18,567 bases of DNA, from contig WFMY01000066.1 in NCBI GenBank assembly GCA_015488855.1, positions 1 through 18,567 of the forward strand, read 5' to 3'. Shown here piece by piece: positions 15,044-18,567 of this stretch. Position 1 is the stretch's first letter. Every line of letters starts with the position of its first letter. The position numbers and the translations under genes are program-made. The DNA is from Helicobacteraceae bacterium (lineage in GTDB: Bacteria; Campylobacterota; Campylobacteria; Campylobacterales; Sulfurimonadaceae). The notes beneath the pieces were generated by a model. That model ran no database searches and was not told the origin of the DNA. It was given only the letters and a program-made list of their open reading frames with translations.

Positions 15044-15763
15044 ATGTCTCTCAACTTTAAAGCTTTACAACAACTCTCAAAAGGGTTGTCCTTACTCTAT
15101 GTTGAAGATGACAAACCACTCAGAGATAAAACTGCAGTAGTGTTTACTAACTTATTTAAGAGAGTAGATGTCGCCAAAGATGGATTACAAGGGCTAGAAG
15201 TTTATGAAAAATATCATAAGGAAAATTCTTTTTATTACGATATAGTTGTGAGTGATATCCAGATGCCTTGTCTCGATGGTATTGGTCTTACAAAAAAAAT
15301 CCTAGAGATACACCCACAACAAAAAATCATCATCATATCAGCGTACAATGATAAAGAATATCTCATAGACCTCATCAACCTTGGAGTCGAAGGGTTTCTA
15401 CAGAAGCCTCTCTCCTCACAAAACCTACTCAAGACACTTTATGACACTTGCAGTTCACTGCATCATCAAAATATCATCACTATTGATGAGCATTACACCT
15501 ATCACAACTCCATCTCAGCACTTTTTTGCGATGATCAAAAAGTGGATTTTAGTGAAAAGGAGATGAGTCTCTTAGAGCTTCTCATCAAAAATAAAAATAA
15601 AATATTTAGTGCCATAGAGATATTTAATCATATCTACATAGATGAACCTCAAAAAGATTTTTCTACCGACTCTGTGAAAAGCCTCATAAAGAGACTCAGA
15701 AAGAAACTCCCTGAGGGTTTCATACGCAACACACAACAACTAGGCTACAGTGCATCTTATTAA
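15044..15763 (+). CDS. OmpR/PhoB-type response regulator
   Basis: 239 residues: a receiver domain (about 14-135) and a C-terminal winged-helix DNA-binding domain (about 150-239). The phosphoacceptor is Asp71 in 'VVSDIQMP', with the acidic pair Asp22/Asp23 ('YVEDD'), Ser99 in 'IIISA' and Lys121 in 'LQKPL'. The output domain shows the usual 'FSEKEMSLLELLIKNKNKIFS' start and recognition-helix region 'STDSVKSLIKRLRKKL'. It acts in the cytoplasm as a phosphorylation-controlled transcription factor. It is divergent from the molybdoenzyme operon and convergent with the second regulator, whose stop it overlaps in TTAA. The divergent layout makes the molybdoenzyme operon its most likely target, by analogy with ttrRS/ttrBCA layouts, although TtrR itself is a different regulator type. 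The receiver domain aligns without gaps to that of the other regulator here. Confidence 0.93.
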   Translation: MSLNFKALQQLSKGLSLLYVEDDKPLRDKTAVVFTNLFKRVDVAKDGLQGLEVYEKYHKENSFYYDIVVSDIQMPCLDGIGLTKKILEIHPQQKIIIISAYNDKEYLIDLINLGVEGFLQKPLSSQNLLKTLYDTCSSLHHQNIITIDEHYTYHNSISALFCDDQKVDFSEKEMSLLELLIKNKNKIFSAIEIFNHIYIDEPQKDFSTDSVKSLIKRLRKKLPEGFIRNTQQLGYSASY

Positions 15764-17202
15764 AAAAATTCTATCTCATCTGTAGGTTCCAAACAATCCG
15801 CTTCATTGTACTCTATAAACATGATGATCGTATCTACATTGGAGAAAAAAGAATCATCTAAAAAGTGGGAATCTTCTCTATTGTTTTCAAAAATCTCTTT
15901 ACGCCAGATAATCAAGTCATTGACAAAACCTTCTATTAATGCTGTAATATTTGACATTCTTTGTCTATCATCAAAAAGGAGCTTGGCATTGAACGCAAAA
16001 TTTACACCCAATTTCACGATATACTCCCCTAACTTGGCAAATAAAGGATAATTACTCAGTATAGTTCCATATCTTTTGATGTGATTACCAAGAAGCTCAT
16101 TATCCTCCACTGTTGAGTTATGGCTCATGATAACTAGTACTGCAAGAGAATCTATCTCTTCTTCTAAGTCTTGAAGCTCATAGACATCATTTTCTAAAAC
16201 ATATTCTGTATAGTTAATATTTTTTAATTGCTCAGTTTTACTTACAACTTCCTTAACCTTTTCCACTTTTGTCTCTGCTGGTTGAAGCTTTTTCTCTCTT
16301 TTAGTTTGATAGTTTTTTACTACACCCTCAAAATTTTTGTCTAAGATCAAAGATACCTCATCAAAAAGTTTATGATTAAACCCATAGGTTTCAAAGATGT
16401 AGGCAGTCACTGTATTTTTAAAATTAACACAGATCATGTAGATATCTTCAAGTGGTAAGTTTTTCTTTTTAAAAAACTCTAGCATCACTATGATTACAGG
16501 GCAGTTACCAACCTCATACTTACCTTTGATGACATTTAAAAAATGCTCAACAACTTTGATGCCATAGTGTGATCTAAAAAACTCAACATCTATAGAGTGT
16601 ATCCGCAACCTCTCGCGAACATCCTCTTTTTCAACCCATTTATCAGATATAAGATCTTTTTTTTCTATCAAATCTTCTAAAATATCTTTAGATGAACTAA
16701 AAATCTCTTTTTCATCAATTTGAAGATTTTGAATGCTTATCTCTTCCATCTGCTCATAATGCTTTTGCACAAGTTTTCTATCTGTAATCATCTGCGTAGA
16801 ACGGTAAAGGACAGCTTTGAGTTGCTCAAATTCTATTGGTTTCGTTAAAAAACCATGAGCACCTAGATCAATAGCACTATGAAGGTAATTCGCCTCGTTA
16901 AAAGCGCTAATAAAGATAAATACTTGATCATAATTGATCTCTTTTATCTTTTCACACATCTCTAAACCATCCATATTTGGCATATTGATATCGGAGATCA
17001 CAAGATCATAAGGGGATCCATTTTCCTCTATATATCGCTGATACTTCTTCAAACCATCCGCACCATCATGAGCCACATCTACACTTTTAAAAAAGTTATC
17101 AAACATCCCAGAAGTAGAATTTCTCAGTAGCTCGTCATCTTCTACATAGAGCAGATTAAGCTTTTTAGAATTTTCTAGTATTATTTTATTGTCTATTTTC
17201 AT
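15760..17202 (-). CDS. Response regulator with a long unrecognised C-terminal output region
   Basis: 480 residues from the ATG at 17202. This start has GGAG six bases upstream and lies one base after the kinase stop; an in-frame ATG at 17226 would overlap the kinase and use no better site. Residues about 14-135 are a receiver with Asp71 ('VISDINMP'), Asp22/Asp23, Ser99 and Lys121. The rest is not a known DNA-binding or enzymatic output that I can recognise: a helical region (about 150-310) with an aromatic-rich stretch near 205-290, a charged Lys/Glu linker (about 310-350), and a final helical domain (about 360-475) containing 'VIMSHNSTVEDNELLGNHIKRYG'. No HTH, GGDEF, EAL or HD-GYP motif was seen. 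It is cotranscribed with the kinase and probably its direct partner. It could act by protein-protein contact, which is inference. Confidence 0.88.
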   Translation of the reverse strand: MKIDNKIILENSKKLNLLYVEDDELLRNSTSGMFDNFFKSVDVAHDGADGLKKYQRYIEENGSPYDLVISDINMPNMDGLEMCEKIKEINYDQVFIFISAFNEANYLHSAIDLGAHGFLTKPIEFEQLKAVLYRSTQMITDRKLVQKHYEQMEEISIQNLQIDEKEIFSSSKDILEDLIEKKDLISDKWVEKEDVRERLRIHSIDVEFFRSHYGIKVVEHFLNVIKGKYEVGNCPVIIVMLEFFKKKNLPLEDIYMICVNFKNTVTAYIFETYGFNHKLFDEVSLILDKNFEGVVKNYQTKREKKLQPAETKVEKVKEVVSKTEQLKNINYTEYVLENDVYELQDLEEEIDSLAVLVIMSHNSTVEDNELLGNHIKRYGTILSNYPLFAKLGEYIVKLGVNFAFNAKLLFDDRQRMSNITALIEGFVNDLIIWRKEIFENNREDSHFLDDSFFSNVDTIIMFIEYNEADCLEPTDEIEFF

Positions 17203-17203
17203 C

Positions 17204-18567
17204 TTATTCTCCATTATATTCTTCAATAGTCTCTTTTAAGCTTATTTTAAAACAAACTCCATTTTCAGTATTTTGAGCACGCAATCTACCACCATGATGC
17301 TCTTGAACTATGGTTCGTGACATATAAAGCCCCAAACCAGTGCCATTTTTTTTATACTTTGTTGAGAAGTAGGGATCGAAGATTTTACTAAGGATTTTTT
17401 TATCTATCCCCCCTCCATTATCGCATATCTCTATGTTTATACCAAACTCTGTATCTTCACTCTTTATCCAGATAGTAGCATTTTGAGTTTTCCTTGCTAT
17501 AAAGTTATCTTCAGCATTTTTAAATATATTGAGCAAGACCTGCATAATCTCACCACAAAAGCACTCGATCTTCTTTTTTGCATTGTTATGTTGGATTAAA
17601 GTTATATTGTTTGCTTTGAGAGAATTACCAATGATGCTTAAAGTTTTTTCTATTGGGGTATCAAGCTGAGAAAAGCTAATGAGTTTATTTGGTTTATAAA
17701 AATCTCTAAAGTCGTCTATGGTAGTTGTAAGGCTTAAAACAAAGGCATCTATTTGGTCAAGTCCCTTTATCACATAACGGTTAAAAAGCTTTCTCTGCTG
17801 TGCATCTTCTAGATCATAGAGATCTAACTCTATCTTCATTTTTAAGTCAATAGAGGTAGAGGCTATTGCACCAAGCGGTTGCCTCCACTGATGCGCTATC
17901 ATACTTATCATCTCACCAATTTGTGCGAGTCTTGACTGTGAAAGCAACTGCTGCTCTTGTTCTTTTCTTTGAGACTCTTCTTTATCCAAAGTTTTTAAGA
18001 GCCATACAACAATAGTAGTCACAAGGACTAAGATAACCATAGCTACAGCGATAATAATACTGATAGAGAGGTTTTTTGTATCTTCAGCAGTTTGAACAAA
18101 GAATCTTCCTTTTTTTTGTGCATATTTCACTAAAGTTTCTATACTTTTGTTGAGTTTATTTACATGATGGTATTCTTTAGTCTTCGTTATAGCAATAGCT
18201 TCACGAAGCCTCCCTTGATGCACTAATTCTACTATCTCAGTGCGTATTTTTTTCCAGCTTTTAAACAACTCATAACTTGCCTGAATCTGTTTTTTATCCC
18301 CCAAATAACTTTCAAAAACGATTTGAAAATCTTTATAAGTTTTTTTCTCATAGAGATGAACTTTTGCTAAGGCTTCTTGGAGTTCTTTTTCATTGACTGA
18401 CAAAACAACATCTTTCATATATCTATGCATGGAGACTATATTTGTTTGTATATGTTGCGTAGCATTCAAGACTGTCAGTGGGTGTTTTTGAAATTTTTGA
18501 GTTATGCTAGAGAGTTCTATAATCTTATAGACAGAAACAATGCTTAGTAAAACAATAAGAATTGATA
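17204..18567 (-). CDS. Membrane sensor histidine kinase (5' end cut by window edge)
   Basis: The frame stays open to base 18567, where a first membrane helix ('ILIVLLSIVSVYKII') is visible, so the TTG at 18469 is not the start and only a few N-terminal residues are missing. The order is membrane helix 1, a helical periplasmic sensor region of roughly 130 residues, membrane helix 2 (about 18070-17999), a coiled linker, the HisKA domain with the phospho-accepting His in 'MIAHQWRQPLG' (His codon 17893-17891), and the ATPase domain with N-box 'NIFKNAEDN', G1 'DNGGGID', F-box 'FDPYFSTK' and G2 'GTGLGLYMS'. The sensor region looks like a four-helix-bundle type and its ligand is unknown. It lies one base upstream of the second regulator and is probably the phosphodonor of one or both regulators. 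Confidence 0.92.
   Translation of the reverse strand, partial: SILIVLLSIVSVYKIIELSSITQKFQKHPLTVLNATQHIQTNIVSMHRYMKDVVLSVNEKELQEALAKVHLYEKKTYKDFQIVFESYLGDKKQIQASYELFKSWKKIRTEIVELVHQGRLREAIAITKTKEYHHVNKLNKSIETLVKYAQKKGRFFVQTAEDTKNLSISIIIAVAMVILVLVTTIVVWLLKTLDKEESQRKEQEQQLLSQSRLAQIGEMISMIAHQWRQPLGAIASTSIDLKMKIELDLYDLEDAQQRKLFNRYVIKGLDQIDAFVLSLTTTIDDFRDFYKPNKLISFSQLDTPIEKTLSIIGNSLKANNITLIQHNNAKKKIECFCGEIMQVLLNIFKNAEDNFIARKTQNATIWIKSEDTEFGINIEICDNGGGIDKKILSKIFDPYFSTKYKKNGTGLGLYMSRTIVQEHHGGRLRAQNTENGVCFKISLKETIEEYNGE

Noticed and set aside
18467..18469. TTG as the start of the histidine kinase.
   Set aside because: The frame continues to the window edge and encodes a membrane helix there, so the gene is simply cut by the window.

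Overview
The window is AT-rich, tightly packed bacterial DNA. The cues point to a free-living, respiratory member of the Campylobacterota (Sulfurimonas/Sulfurovum-like): low GC, Lys/Asn/Ile-rich proteins, an 'AHQWRQPL' histidine-kinase H-box, periplasmic cytochrome c, an NrfD-type molybdoenzyme operon and many stop/start overlaps. This placement comes from gene content and style, not from a marker gene. I saw no rRNA, tRNA, CRISPR array, insertion sequence or phage gene.

Region 1 (1-7216, plus strand) looks like one long transcription unit that begins outside the window. It holds the 3' end of an unrecognised gene, a secreted cyclophilin-type prolyl isomerase, a PiT-family phosphate transporter, a membrane-anchored thioredoxin-like protein, and a Bat (Bacteroides aerotolerance-type) cluster: BatA (VWA), a BatB-BatC fusion (VWA plus TPR plus a Lys/Ser/Asn-rich tail) and BatD. 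A small secreted c-type cytochrome follows. Neighbours abut or overlap, except for a 32-base gap before the thioredoxin-like gene. The Bat proteins are thus flanked by a periplasmic thiol-redox protein and a periplasmic haem protein.

Region 2 (7213-14802, minus strand) is a seven-gene operon for a respiratory molybdenum or tungsten enzyme. In transcription order: four-cluster Fe-S subunit (B), NrfD-type membrane subunit (C), very large TAT-exported catalytic subunit (A), TorD-type chaperone, a soluble multi-cluster ferredoxin-like protein with a C-terminal Cys4 motif, a small protein resembling a degenerate, stand-alone N-terminal domain of shikimate dehydrogenase, and a small unrecognised protein. 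The B-C-A order is that of tetrathionate (ttrBCA) and Bacillus selenate (srdBCA) reductases, but the substrate cannot be read from the sequence. A strong hairpin separates the three structural genes from the four accessory genes.

Region 3 (14803-15043) is a divergent intergenic region. It carries a 9-base direct repeat with 22-base spacing, two 12-base palindromes, an 11-base inverted repeat and a TATAAT box, all consistent with regulation by the adjacent two-component system.

Region 4 (15044-18567) encodes that system: an OmpR-type response regulator on the plus strand, then on the minus strand a membrane histidine kinase (cut by the window edge) and a second response regulator with an unrecognised C-terminal output. 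The two receiver domains align without gaps. A reasonable model is that the kinase senses an extracytoplasmic signal and that one or both regulators control the divergent molybdoenzyme operon. The most unusual part is the accessory block of that operon (7213-9859), especially the AroE-like protein and the ferredoxin beside it.
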